From Draconibacterium orientale (GTDB lineage Bacteria > Bacteroidota > Bacteroidia > Bacteroidales > JAADGE01), in assembly GCA_022729995.1 (NCBI GenBank), contig DZBS01000006.1, positions 10,232 to 53,904 of the forward strand: 43,673 nucleotides of DNA. Direction: 5' to 3'. This document shows, in pieces, positions 9,997-18,272 of the stretch. How positions within the stretch are numbered: position 1 is the stretch's first letter; every line of letters starts with the position of its first letter. The notes under the pieces are model-generated. The model did no database searches and was not told the origin of the DNA. It worked only from the letters and a program-made list of their open reading frames with translations. The position numbers and the translations under genes were made by a program.

Positions 9997-10500
9997 ATGA
10001 AAAAAACAATTATTGTATTATTTATTGCTTTGGGATTGTTCTCATGCAAAGAAAACAAACAAAAAACGGAAGATAATAACGAAAGTTCCGTTTTAACATT
10101 GGCTGAATTTGATAAAAAAGCCGGAGAATTAGCCGGAAAAGAAGTTGAAGTAATAGGAATTGTTGACCATGTGTGTAAGCACAGCGGGAAAAAAATATTT
10201 TTGGTTAGCGACAGCAGCAATCTTCATATTGAATCGGAAACAAGATTTGACGATAAATTAACCGGAGAAGAAATTATTTTTAAAGGAATTGTTGAAGAAA
10301 TGGTAATTGACGAAGCATATTGTCAGAAATTGGAAACAGATGATATTAAAGCTCACGGCGAAGGTGAAGATAAAGAAAAAGTTAATGAAAAAAGGAAAGC
10401 TCAAGCCCAAGAATACAGAGATGAAATGAAACAAAAGGGAGTTAATGAACTGAGATTTTATTCTGTTATTTATATATCTCACAGAAAACCAAAAATTTAG
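9997..10500 (+). CDS. Putative lipoprotein with OB-fold-like domain
   Basis: In-frame internal start at 9997 gives MKKTIIVLFIALGLFSCKEN lipobox; LAGKEVEVIGIVDHVCKHSGKKIFLV resembles an OB-fold. The ORF-track start at 9922 is probably too early. Confidence 0.65.
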   Translation: MKKTIIVLFIALGLFSCKENKQKTEDNNESSVLTLAEFDKKAGELAGKEVEVIGIVDHVCKHSGKKIFLVSDSSNLHIESETRFDDKLTGEEIIFKGIVEEMVIDEAYCQKLETDDIKAHGEGEDKEKVNEKRKAQAQEYRDEMKQKGVNELRFYSVIYISHRKPKI

Positions 10501-10511
10501 AAATATTTATA

Positions 10512-11066
10512 ATGAAAGGACTAAGAAAATGGAGTAGAATTTTGCATAGAGATATTGGTTTTTTCTTTATCGGAACAAGCATAATTTACGGTTTATCCGG
10601 AATTGCATTAAACCATTTAAAAGATTGGAATCCGAGTTATTTTGTTGAGAATAAAACTTTTACTACAGATTTAGATTTAAAAAAATCTGCAAATTTGAAA
10701 GAAAATATTCTTAAATTACTTGATAAAATTGATAATAGAGAAAATTATAAACAACATTATTTTCCGAGCGAAAATAAATTAAAAATATTTTTAACCGGAA
10801 ATTCTTCGGTAATTGTTGATATTTATTCCGGAGAAGTTAATATTGAATATTTAAAACGACGACCAATTTTTTACGAATCGAATTATTTGCATTATAATCC
10901 AAATGTTTGGTGGACATGGTTTTCCGATGCTTTTGCTTTTTCGCTGATTTTATTTGCGGTAACTTCTTTTTTTATGGTTAAAGGAAAAAAAGGACCAATT
11001 GGAAGAGGCGGAATTTATATTATTGCCGGAATTGTTATTCCAATTTTATTTATGATTTTTACTTAA
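10512..11066 (+). CDS. PepSY-associated TM helix family protein
   Basis: LRKWSRILHRDIGFFFIGTSIIYGLSGIALNH is typical of PepSY-associated TM proteins. Confidence 0.75.
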   Translation: MKGLRKWSRILHRDIGFFFIGTSIIYGLSGIALNHLKDWNPSYFVENKTFTTDLDLKKSANLKENILKLLDKIDNRENYKQHYFPSENKLKIFLTGNSSVIVDIYSGEVNIEYLKRRPIFYESNYLHYNPNVWWTWFSDAFAFSLILFAVTSFFMVKGKKGPIGRGGIYIIAGIVIPILFMIFT

Positions 11067-11074
11067 ATTCGTTT

Positions 11075-11122
11075 ACAGTTCTCAGCCTTCAATAAATTTT
11101 ACAAAGCTGAGAACTGTTTCTT
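11075..11122. terminator. Bidirectional hairpin terminator between convergent genes
   Basis: ACAGTTCTCAGC (11075-11086) / GCTGAGAACTGT (11106-11117). Confidence 0.7.
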
Positions 11123-11128
11123 TTAATT

Positions 11129-11680
11129 TTAAAAATCAATTTTTTTAAGAACTTCAATTTCATAAACAAGAATTGAGCGAGACGGGATTTTTTTCATGTC
11201 GCCTATTAAGCCCATTGCCAAATACGGCGGAATTATAAATCGAGCTTTTTCGCCAATTCTCATTAATAAAAGACCTTCTTCAAGTCCGCTGATTTCACCG
11301 CTTTTTCCAATTTTCATTGTCTTGCTTCCGGTAGAATCCGATGAATAACAAAGAGTTCCGTCGAGAAGTTCTATTTTATAATTTATCAATACTATGTTTG
11401 ACGGTTCAAGTAATTCTTTATTTGTTTTTTGATAAATTTCGTAATACAAACCGGTTTTTGATATTTGCATTTCCCAATTTTTTCTTTTGGCAAAACTTTC
11501 AATTCTTTCTTTATCTTTTTGAATAAGAAAAGTGTTGGCTCTAACTAATGTATCTTTATATCCTTTAATGTCTTTTTCCGACGGTTGATACGTGAGTTTA
11601 TTTTTGTTGTTTTTGCATGAAAAAAATACGAAAATGAAACTTAGTATGATTATAAAATATATATTTTTTGAAATAATCAT
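11129..11680 (-). CDS. FKBP-type peptidyl-prolyl isomerase lipoprotein (GldI-like)
   Basis: Lipobox VFFSC; FKBP-like VLINYKIELLDGTLCYSS...GLEEGLLLMRIGEKARFIIPPYLAMG. Confidence 0.8.
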   Translation of the reverse strand: MIISKNIYFIIILSFIFVFFSCKNNKNKLTYQPSEKDIKGYKDTLVRANTFLIQKDKERIESFAKRKNWEMQISKTGLYYEIYQKTNKELLEPSNIVLINYKIELLDGTLCYSSDSTGSKTMKIGKSGEISGLEEGLLLMRIGEKARFIIPPYLAMGLIGDMKKIPSRSILVYEIEVLKKIDF

Positions 11681-11682
11681 TA

Positions 11683-12303
11683 TTAAAGTGTTTTGATAAA
11701 TGTATTACCTTCGGTATTTTGAAAACCCATTCTTTTTAAATATTTAGTATGAATTTTATTATTGCTGTATGTTTTTATTTCTTTATATCCTTTTAGTAAA
11801 AAATAATTTCGAAGCTTAATAAAAACATGTTTGCCGCTTTTAAAATCTCTGTATTCCGGAGTAACAAAGTCGAGCCCGATTTTTAGAGTTCCGTCGCCTT
11901 CTTTGTGAGCTAAAAAAATACCGGCAACTTGCATATCTCGTAGAATAAAGAAACTCACTGTATTAATTTCCGGTTTGTATTTAAATCCGGGAAAAAATGT
12001 TTGAATGTCTTTTTTGTAAAAATCAAGAAATGCCAATAAATATTTGTTGTCGGGGCGAATAACCAATACTTGAAAATAATCTTCTTTGTTAAAAATTTTT
12101 AATATGAAATAAATATCAACTCCTGCAATGAAAGTATTTAGAATTCCGACAGGAATTGCACCAATCAAAAATCCGTATATTGCAAATGTGAGTGCGCCAA
12201 TTAAATTTATAATTCTAAATTTTAATATTGAACTCACCGTCATTGAAATTGCAATAATAATTGATGCCGAATAACCAATAATTTGAAGAATTTCTTGTAA
12301 CAT
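11683..12303 (-). CDS. YgjV-like inner membrane protein with C-terminal acetyltransferase-like domain
   Basis: N-terminal three-TM region; C-terminal GLDFVTPEYRDFKSGKHVF...TKYLKRMGFQ resembles GNAT motifs. Confidence 0.6.
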   Translation of the reverse strand: MLQEILQIIGYSASIIIAISMTVSSILKFRIINLIGALTFAIYGFLIGAIPVGILNTFIAGVDIYFILKIFNKEDYFQVLVIRPDNKYLLAFLDFYKKDIQTFFPGFKYKPEINTVSFFILRDMQVAGIFLAHKEGDGTLKIGLDFVTPEYRDFKSGKHVFIKLRNYFLLKGYKEIKTYSNNKIHTKYLKRMGFQNTEGNTFIKTL

Positions 12304-12344
12304 AATTTGTTAGTTTTTAATGTTATATTTAAAGATAAATAAGT

Positions 12345-13352
12345 TTATTTATTAGTAAAAATATCTGTAATATATTTTTCTGCTTCCGATATTTTTATGT
12401 AAAGTTTTCCGCCTGCGGCATTTATGTGTCCGCCGCCGTTAAAATATTTGCGAGCTAAAACATTAACGTCGAAATATGATTTTGAGCGTAAAGAAATTTT
12501 AAGATAGTCATTTTTTTCCAAAACAAAAATTGATGTTTCAATACTTTTTATAGAAAGCGGCATATTTACAAAACCTTCGTGGTCGCCGGCTTTATAATTA
12601 AATTTATTTAGCTCGTCTTTTGTAACGATTATAACTGCAAGATTATTTTCTTTGAATATTTTCATTTTTTCATAGAGCAAATATCCCGAAAATCGCATTC
12701 TTTCTTCGCTGTAGCTGTTATAAAAATTATTATAAATTTCTTTTTTATCAATATTAAAAGCCAATAACTCCGAAGCAATTTCGAAAGTTCTTGTTTGTTC
12801 GGAGTTTACGCTAAAATTTATTGTATCTGTCATTATTCCGATATATAAACATTTAGCAATATCACGGTTTATAAACTTTGAATATCCGGCTTGTGTTATA
12901 AATTCGTAAACAAGCTCCGAAGCCGAACTCACGCTTGTGTCAGAAATTATAAATTTAGCAAAATCATCGGGTTGCGGATGATGATCAATCATTATTTTTA
13001 CTGCTTTTGAGTTTAGTAAAGCATTTTCCATTTTTTCAACTCTTTTTGCCGAATTAAAATCGGTACAAAAAATTACGTCGGAATTTTTAAGAATATTCTC
13101 GGCAATTTCTGTTTGCTTGTTATAAATAATAATATCCGAAGAAAAAGGAATAAATTCCAAGTTATCGGACAATCGCGAGGGTATAACAATAGAAACATTA
13201 TGACCTGCATTTTTTAATATTGCATATAAAGCTGTTGAACTGCTTATTGCATCGCCGTCGGGCGCATGATGCGAAATTACCGTAATTTTATCGGCATTGG
13301 ATAAAGTGCTTTTTATTGAATCCAACAGTATTAAATCTATTTTATCTTTCAA
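12345..13352 (-). CDS. DHH-family phosphoesterase (NrnA-like oligoribonuclease/pAp phosphatase)
   Basis: VISHHAPDGDAISS, TDFNSAKR, MIDHHPQPD, GGGHINAAGG. Confidence 0.93.
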   Translation of the reverse strand: MKDKIDLILLDSIKSTLSNADKITVISHHAPDGDAISSSTALYAILKNAGHNVSIVIPSRLSDNLEFIPFSSDIIIYNKQTEIAENILKNSDVIFCTDFNSAKRVEKMENALLNSKAVKIMIDHHPQPDDFAKFIISDTSVSSASELVYEFITQAGYSKFINRDIAKCLYIGIMTDTINFSVNSEQTRTFEIASELLAFNIDKKEIYNNFYNSYSEERMRFSGYLLYEKMKIFKENNLAVIIVTKDELNKFNYKAGDHEGFVNMPLSIKSIETSIFVLEKNDYLKISLRSKSYFDVNVLARKYFNGGGHINAAGGKLYIKISEAEKYITDIFTNK

Positions 13353-13458
13353 TTTTTTTTGTTTTATAAAAATTTTTCAAAGAAAATTAAAAAATTGCTA
13401 TTAAACTATAATTAATTAAGAATATATTTTATTTTTGAATTAAATTAAAAATATAAAT

Positions 13459-13902
13459 ATGTCGAATTTCACATTTACAATCTTAAAACCAACCGCCGTT
13501 GATAAAGGTTTTACCGGCGCAATTTTGCATGCCGTAAACGAAGGCGGATTTAGAATTAGAGCAATGAAAATGCTTAGAATGAGCAAAGCTGAAGCACAAG
13601 CTTTTTATGCAGTTCATAAAGACAGACCTTTTTACGAAGCTTTAACAGATTTTATGAGTTCGGGACCAATTGTTGCCGCAATTCTGGAGAAAAAAAACAA
13701 TGCTGTTGAAGATTACAGAAAACTTATAGGTTCTACAAATCCGGCTGAAGCTGCCGAAGGAACAATAAGAAAAAAATTCGGCACAAATCTTCAAGAAAAT
13801 GCGGTTCACGGATCCGACAGTGATGAAAATGCAGCTATTGAAAGCTCATTCTTTTTTTCTACAAAAGACCGTTTTTTGGACGATAGAGAAGTTGAAATGT
13901 AA
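13459..13902 (+). CDS. ndk: Nucleoside-diphosphate kinase
   Basis: TILKPTAVDKGFTGAIL and NAVHGSDSDENA active-site motif. Confidence 0.97.
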   Translation: MSNFTFTILKPTAVDKGFTGAILHAVNEGGFRIRAMKMLRMSKAEAQAFYAVHKDRPFYEALTDFMSSGPIVAAILEKKNNAVEDYRKLIGSTNPAEAAEGTIRKKFGTNLQENAVHGSDSDENAAIESSFFFSTKDRFLDDREVEM

Positions 13903-13920
13903 CTAAAATAACATTTAAAA

Positions 13921-13972
13921 AAAATCATTTCTGTTTAAGGAATTTACTTTTTCTTAAATAGGAATGATTTTT
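13921..13972. terminator. Intrinsic terminator after ndk
   Basis: AAAATCATT...TTTAAG / CTTAAA...AATGATTTTTT imperfect long hairpin between convergent genes. Confidence 0.6.
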
Positions 13973-13976
13973 TCTT

Positions 13977-14267
13977 TTATAGAAGAACAATAGAATTTAT
14001 AATTGTTTCTTTTGCTTCGAGATTAATTTTATCGGTAATTTCCGTTTTAATCATCATAAGTTCTTGTTTTGCAGCAGGCGAACTCATTTTAATATATAAA
14101 ATTTTATTTTTTATATAGATATTTTCTGTATATCTGTTAAAAGTTCGTCCTACAATTTCTTCCCAATTATTTCTAATTTGGATTTCCTTCATTTTTTTTT
14201 CGGCGCCAATTGCTTTCAAATATTGTTTGAAAACTTCGCCCAAAGGTTCTGTATTACTTTTTCTCAA
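13977..14267 (-). CDS. DUF721 (DciA-like) protein
   Basis: Short protein with NWEEIVGRTFNRYTENIYIKNKILYIKMSSPAAKQEL, directly downstream of recF. Confidence 0.85.
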   Translation of the reverse strand: MRKSNTEPLGEVFKQYLKAIGAEKKMKEIQIRNNWEEIVGRTFNRYTENIYIKNKILYIKMSSPAAKQELMMIKTEITDKINLEAKETIINSIVLL

Positions 14268-14278
14268 TTTGTTGATTT

Positions 14279-15388
14279 TTAGTTTATATGTTCTGAAATT
14301 TCGGCATTATTTACATCAAAAAATTTATAATCCGATTTATTTTCTTCAATAATTTTCTTTAATCTTTCGGGATTTGTATCTGTAATAAATATTTGCCCGA
14401 AATCGTCGTTTAGCGTTGTCATAATTATTTTTTCAACTCTTTCGCTGTCGAATTTATCGAAAATATCATCGAGCAATAATATTGGTTTTATTGAACTAAT
14501 TTCTTTTATAAATTTGAATTGAGCAAATTTTAGAGCAATAAGAAATGTTTTTTGCTGACCTTGCGAACCGGTTTTTTTTAATGATGAATGATTTATTTTA
14601 AAAGTCAAATCGTCGCGATGAATTCCCGATGAAGTGTATTGTAAAACACGGTCTTTTGCCAATGAATCGTATAGTAATTCCTTAAAACCGGTTTTGCCGA
14701 GTTGCGATTTATATTTTAATGAAACTGTTTCTTTGTTTTGCGATATAAATTCGTGGTTTTGCATAAATATCGGAAGTAAATTTTTAATAAATTCATTTCT
14801 TTTTGTAAAAATATATTCTCCGTATGCAATTAATTGTTCGTTATATATTTCGAGCGAATCAATATCGAAATAATTATGTTTTGCAAAATCTCTCAGTAAT
14901 TTATTTCTTTGTAAAAGTGTTTTATTATATCTGATAAGCGAATTCAAATATTTAATATCATATTGCGAAATAACCGAATCTATATATTTTCTGCGTTCTT
15001 CGCTTGCTCCGATAATAAGTTTGTTATCGTCGGGCGAAATTATTACGGTAGGGATTAAACCAATGTGTTCGGAATATTTTGTGTAAATTTTATCGTTTCT
15101 CTTAAAAGTCTTTTTTTTATTTTTTTTATATCCGCAGTAAATATTTTCGTTTCTGTCGTTTAAAATAAAATCGCCTTGAATAACAAAAAAATCGTTTTCG
15201 TATTTAATATTTTGCAAATCGCTTGTGTTAAAATAGCTTTTTGTGAACGATAAATAATATACAGCATCAAGCAAATTTGTTTTGCCCGAGCCGTTTAAAC
15301 CCGTAAAACAATTTAGTTTATTTGAGAATGAAATATCGGCTTCTGAGTAATTTTTAAAATTAATAAGCTTTAAATTTTTAAGATACAT
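14279..15388 (-). CDS. recF: DNA replication and repair protein RecF
   Basis: MYLKNLKLINFKNYSEADISF, GLNGSGKTNLLDAVYYLSF, SGIHRDDL, LLLDDIFDKFD. Confidence 0.96.
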   Translation of the reverse strand: MYLKNLKLINFKNYSEADISFSNKLNCFTGLNGSGKTNLLDAVYYLSFTKSYFNTSDLQNIKYENDFFVIQGDFILNDRNENIYCGYKKNKKKTFKRNDKIYTKYSEHIGLIPTVIISPDDNKLIIGASEERRKYIDSVISQYDIKYLNSLIRYNKTLLQRNKLLRDFAKHNYFDIDSLEIYNEQLIAYGEYIFTKRNEFIKNLLPIFMQNHEFISQNKETVSLKYKSQLGKTGFKELLYDSLAKDRVLQYTSSGIHRDDLTFKINHSSLKKTGSQGQQKTFLIALKFAQFKFIKEISSIKPILLLDDIFDKFDSERVEKIIMTTLNDDFGQIFITDTNPERLKKIIEENKSDYKFFDVNNAEISEHIN

Positions 15389-15536
15389 CAGATATGAAAT
15401 TTTAATTTTGTGTAAATTTATAATTAAAATGAAAAAAAGGAGCTTATTTTTTCTGTTTATTTTTGAAATTAAATTACATTTGCCGAAATTAAAATTTTTT
15501 AGAAGAAATATTGAAATTAATTAATTTTATATAAAA

Positions 15537-16223
15537 ATGAGTAAGAATAAAACTAAACAAGGCGACGATAATTTTCAGGCAATTGAAAGCTCTCTTACAA
15601 AAACCGAGCATTTTATAGAAAACAATCAAAAAGCTTTAACAATAGGCTTAATTGTGATATTGGCAATTGTAGGTGCAATAGTAGGATTTAATAAATTTTA
15701 TCTTGAACCTCAAGAAAAAGACGCACAAGAACAAATTTTTGTGGCTCAACAGTATTTTGACGTTGATTCATTTAATTTGGCATTAAACGGCGACGGACAA
15801 TATCCCGGATTTCTTGAAATAATTGATAATTACGGAATGACAAAAGCTGCAAATATTGCAAATTGTTATGCAGGAGTTGCCTACAATAAATTAGGCGATT
15901 TTGATAATGCAATAAAATATCTTAAAGATTTTGATACAGAAGACCCAATTTTACAGCCCTTAGCTTTAGGAAATATTGGTGATGCTTATATTGAAAAAGG
16001 TGATTTTGAAAAAGCTGTTGAAGCATATAAAAAAGCCGGTTTTAATTACGAGAACGATATTACTTCACCTTTTTATTTAATGAAATTAGGCAAAATCTAC
16101 GAATCGCAAAAGAAATATAAAGAAGCTGTTGAAGCATATAAATTAATTAAAGAAAAATATGCTGAAACTGAAGAAGGAAAAATTGTAGAAAAATATATTG
16201 TGAGAGCTGAATCTAAATTGTAG
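15537..16223 (+). CDS. TPR protein with N-terminal TM helix (YfgM-like)
   Basis: Single TM (ALTIGLIVILAIVGAIVGF) followed by TPR repeats (YNKLGDFDNAIKYLKDF, YIEKGDFEKAVEAYKKA). Confidence 0.85.
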   Translation: MSKNKTKQGDDNFQAIESSLTKTEHFIENNQKALTIGLIVILAIVGAIVGFNKFYLEPQEKDAQEQIFVAQQYFDVDSFNLALNGDGQYPGFLEIIDNYGMTKAANIANCYAGVAYNKLGDFDNAIKYLKDFDTEDPILQPLALGNIGDAYIEKGDFEKAVEAYKKAGFNYENDITSPFYLMKLGKIYESQKKYKEAVEAYKLIKEKYAETEEGKIVEKYIVRAESKL

Positions 16224-16244
16224 AATTCAGATTTTTTTGAATAA

Positions 16245-16303
16245 AAAAAGTCATTAACATTTTCGGGAATTTCAAATACACACCGATTTGTTAATGACTT
16301 TTT
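16245..16303. terminator. Bidirectional terminator, 15-bp perfect stem
   Basis: AAAAAGTCATTAACA (16245-16259) / TGTTAATGACTTTTT (16289-16303). Confidence 0.75.
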
Positions 16304-16318
16304 ATAATTTATTAATCT

Positions 16319-16945
16319 TTATTTGATTAATTGTAATCCTCCGAGAGCAGATTCGTCGTTTGGCGATAAAAGTAAAACTTTATTGAAAAGAACTTCGGCT
16401 TCTCTTTTCTTTCCCAAATTTAAATTTGTCCAAGCATACATTAGCAATCCGTCGTAGCTAAAAGGATATAAATCAACAACTTTTTTGAAATATCCGAGAG
16501 CTTTTGTATAATTTTTTTGACCGTAAAAAATTAATCCCATTCTATAATTTGCAATTGTGCTGTTTGGCGAGTTTGCAAGAATTTTTTCATATAAAGTAAT
16601 TACTTCTTCCCATTTTCCTTGAGCAGCTTTTGGGTAAATTAATCCAAATTTTGCTTCTTCCGAATACGGCATAATGTTAAGAGCTTTTTGATAATGTGCT
16701 GCAGATTCTTCAAATAATCCGGCATTATATTCGAGCCAGCCGAGTCTTAAATTAATTTCATAAGAATTATCTGCATAAACAGTTTTTATCAAATCGGCAG
16801 CTTTTTTAAATTCGCCTTTTTTTTCGAGTGCATAACTGTCGGCAAATGCTTTTTGTAATGCTTCGTTTGTTTGTGCGTAAATTTGTGTAAGCGTTAAAAA
16901 TAACAGTAAAATAATTGTGCTTAGTTTTTTTGTTAAAAGTACCAT
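16319..16945 (-). CDS. Secreted TPR protein (PqqD/ATP-grasp cluster)
   Basis: Signal peptide plus TPR repeats; start overlaps the end of the upstream gene by 13 nt. Confidence 0.8.
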   Translation of the reverse strand: MVLLTKKLSTIILLLFLTLTQIYAQTNEALQKAFADSYALEKKGEFKKAADLIKTVYADNSYEINLRLGWLEYNAGLFEESAAHYQKALNIMPYSEEAKFGLIYPKAAQGKWEEVITLYEKILANSPNSTIANYRMGLIFYGQKNYTKALGYFKKVVDLYPFSYDGLLMYAWTNLNLGKKREAEVLFNKVLLLSPNDESALGGLQLIK

Positions 16946-18249
16946 TTTATACCTCCTGTAATTGATTGGTTAATATAGTTTTGTGTATTTGAAATTCCGT
17001 AAATTTTATATTCGTTTTCTTTAATGTTATATGTATATTTAAAGAAAATATTAAATTTTTCTTTTGCTAAACTGATATTCAGTAAAGCATCGTATCTTCT
17101 AATAATCGGGTCTAAATCATTATTTGCAACCAATGAGTTATATTCGGTGAAATTATATAATCGTCCGAATGTTACCGAAGGTTCAAAATAAAAATGTTTA
17201 AGGAAATTTACAGAAACGCTTTCTTTTACAATTGCGTTAAGCGATAAATTTCCGTTTTCGAACTGATTATGGTAAATTAATGTTGAATTTATTCTTAATT
17301 TTTCGTTTCCGAAAGGCGAAATTGACAAACTTGCTTGAGGTTGCAGCTGAAACAAATTATTCAAATTTGATACCGAAACTCCTATTGAAGGACGGAAAAA
17401 AGGATATGTTTTTGATAATGAAATATCGCCTACATAAGTTCTTTCGGTGTAGTAATAATAGTATGAATTTGAAACCCTTCTTCTTCCAACCATTGTGTAT
17501 GTTGAATCTTCAGCAAAAAATGTTGATGAAATTACATGAAACGAAGTTTTAAGATTTAGTTGTTTTCCAATTAATGAACTTACTTGAAGGTAATATTCTC
17601 TTTGTTTTAATGTTTCTTCATACAAAGTAGGAATATTTTCTTGCGGAAGATCTTGTATATTGTTATGAATTACCATACTTGTAAAACCGTGAAAAACCTT
17701 TACACTTTTCCCAAAAACATGTTCGAGGCTTAAATTGTAATATGATTGTCTTAGAACAGCAACTTGCTCAATGGCATCGCTTCCGTCGGGTTCAATTACA
17801 AAATCTTCGTTAATCTCTTGTTTTGTATCGAAATAAATTGCATGAATGAAAGGTTTAGATTTTATATCAAGTTTTTTGATTAATTTATCCGAAAAAAAAG
17901 GAATTATTTTTCTTATATCATCATAATATCCTGCAAAAAGATATGAATAATACAAATATTCGTTTATTACATCGTCTCTCAAATTTTCTTTGTGAGCTTT
18001 TTCAAAATATTTTACTGCCTGAGAGTATTTTCCCAATTCGTAATATGCAATTCCCATTCTTACATGCAAATAATAAAAATCTATATTATTTTTTAACGAC
18101 AGTTTACCGGTTTCAATCAATTCTGTCCACTGTTTTTTCTCGTATTGCTCGTAAGTTTTTGCATCAATTGTAGGGTAATTTATTATTTCTTGAGCATTAA
18201 TTATTCCTGTGTATGCAAAAATAATCAGTATTAAAATAATTTTCTTCAT
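16933..18249 (-). CDS. N-terminal TPR plus C-terminal outer-membrane beta-barrel protein (YaiO-like architecture)
   Basis: Signal peptide, TPR (LHVRMGIAYYELGKYSQAVKYFEKAHKENL), alternating amphipathic strands and C-terminal GGIKWYF. Confidence 0.65.
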   Translation of the reverse strand: MKKIILILIIFAYTGIINAQEIINYPTIDAKTYEQYEKKQWTELIETGKLSLKNNIDFYYLHVRMGIAYYELGKYSQAVKYFEKAHKENLRDDVINEYLYYSYLFAGYYDDIRKIIPFFSDKLIKKLDIKSKPFIHAIYFDTKQEINEDFVIEPDGSDAIEQVAVLRQSYYNLSLEHVFGKSVKVFHGFTSMVIHNNIQDLPQENIPTLYEETLKQREYYLQVSSLIGKQLNLKTSFHVISSTFFAEDSTYTMVGRRRVSNSYYYYYTERTYVGDISLSKTYPFFRPSIGVSVSNLNNLFQLQPQASLSISPFGNEKLRINSTLIYHNQFENGNLSLNAIVKESVSVNFLKHFYFEPSVTFGRLYNFTEYNSLVANNDLDPIIRRYDALLNISLAKEKFNIFFKYTYNIKENEYKIYGISNTQNYINQSITGGIKWYF

Positions 18250-18272
18250 TTTTAAGGTTTTTAAAAATTAAT

